NCBI RefSeq assembly: GCF_031202265.1 | Contig: NZ_CP100604.1 | Coordinates: forward strand, 2,090,501 to 2,154,500 | Origin: Bradyrhizobium sp. Ash2021 | Lineage (GTDB): Bacteria; Pseudomonadota; Alphaproteobacteria; Rhizobiales; Xanthobacteraceae | Length of the DNA: 64,000 nucleotides | Direction: 5' to 3' | In this document: positions 63,727 through 64,000 of the stretch, in pieces | How positions within the stretch are numbered: position 1 is the first letter of the stretch | How the letters are laid out: each line of letters begins with the position of its first letter | The notes under the pieces: generated by a model | Told to the model about the DNA's origin: nothing | What the model saw: only the letters and a program-made list of their open reading frames with translations | Database searches by the model: none | Program-made: the position numbers and the translations under genes

Positions 63727-63766
63727 ACTGCCGCCGCACTGTATCGGCAGTCTGGCCCGGGTTCAA
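63727..63766 (-). promoter_or_regulatory. Candidate promoter and operator of the DyP-encapsulin operon
   Basis: On the minus strand TTGAAC (63766-63761), 17 bases, TACAGT (63743-63738) forms a plausible sigma-70 promoter about 75 bases before the DyP start. An inverted repeat ACTGCCG / CGGCAGT (63727-63733 and 63745-63751, 11-base spacer) covers the -10 element. A repressor or redox regulator site is possible. No factor is identified. Confidence 0.45.
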
Positions 63767-63873
63767 ATACGGGAGCGTGACGCGCGCTCGAATCGGGCAT
63801 CCGAATCCCGCTTGGTTGGCCTGCGCTTTCGGCTAAGCTGTCCGGCATAAGCTCACCAACCAAGAGTGATCGC

Positions 63874-64000
63874 ATGACCGGGCAGGATTCGTCGGATTGG
63901 CTTGGACTTTCGGGCCGCGTTTGTGTGGTGACGGGCGGCGGTGGCGGCATCGGCCGCGCCACCGCTGTGAGCCTCGCCCGCGCCGGCGCCCATGTCGCGG
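63874..64000 (+). CDS. SDR-family dehydrogenase, N-terminal fragment
   Basis: The first 42 codons of a short-chain dehydrogenase/reductase run off the window. After MTGQDSSDWLGLSGRVCVV comes the cofactor-binding glycine motif TGGGGGIGRATAVSLARAGA (TGxxxGxG). It is transcribed away from the DyP-encapsulin operon. Catalytic Tyr and Lys lie outside. Substrate unknown. Confidence 0.85.
   Translation, partial: MTGQDSSDWLGLSGRVCVVTGGGGGIGRATAVSLARAGAHVA

Overview
The window looks like a chromosomal segment of a high-GC alphaproteobacterium of the Bradyrhizobium/Rhodopseudomonas/Oligotropha group. This is inferred from gene content (an uvrC-pgsA-moaD-moaE block, a form I CO dehydrogenase cluster close to that of Oligotropha, a type II lumazine synthase), from dense palindromic intergenic repeats of the kind seen in Bradyrhizobium, and from Arg/Ala-rich codon use. 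I saw no rRNA, tRNA, prophage or CRISPR array.

Layout. 1-6.3 kb: the end of an alpha/beta hydrolase, then translation and repair genes (tadA, an rluB with a very long disordered N-terminus, rsmD, mutL) and a small ribbon-helix-helix protein. 6.4-9.4 kb (minus): a periplasmic oxidoreductase operon of cytochrome c, a glyoxalase-like protein, a Tat-exported gluconate-dehydrogenase subunit-3 homologue and a GMC flavoprotein. 9.4-11.2 kb: a decayed stretch with a sigma-factor remnant, a small secreted protein and arfB. 11.2-19.7 kb (minus): ribF, ileS, lspA, a secreted protein and an active/inactive pair of M16 peptidases. 20-29 kb: a lone CheY, a HAD hydrolase, a degenerate EAL protein, an omega-aminotransferase, prmB, moaE, moaD, pgsA and uvrC. 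29-34 kb: an outer-membrane barrel, a cold-shock protein, rlmJ, an RNase T2 and three small secreted proteins. 34.5-40.4 kb: a MarR/response-regulator/histidine-kinase operon facing ilvE and hisS. 40.4-41.5 kb: an internally deleted IS4-family element with intact ends. 41.6-44.1 kb: tautomerase, thioesterase, proC and a YbjN protein.

44.5-54.5 kb is the metabolic centrepiece. An FMN riboswitch precedes ribH2, followed by a membrane MHYT-LytTR regulator (coxC/coxH type) and coxM-coxS-coxL-coxD-coxE-coxF-coxG. CoxL carries the form I active-site motif, and the FAD and Fe-S ligands of CoxM and CoxS are complete. CoxD, CoxE, CoxF and CoxG are the usual accessory proteins. A direct repeat with a 21-bp period upstream of coxM is a candidate LytTR site.

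54.6-61.8 kb holds gamma-glutamyltransferase, a large secreted protein with NlpC/P60-like hallmarks, a BASS-type transporter, a lipocalin-like protein and a long gene-free repeat. 61.8-63.7 kb is an encapsulin nanocompartment operon: a DyP peroxidase ending in a canonical cargo-loading peptide, overlapping by 4 bp with the encapsulin shell gene. The window ends inside an SDR dehydrogenase gene.

Palindromic repeats of at least six families sit in most intergenic gaps, including inside the cox and moa operons. They are the main non-coding structure of the region.
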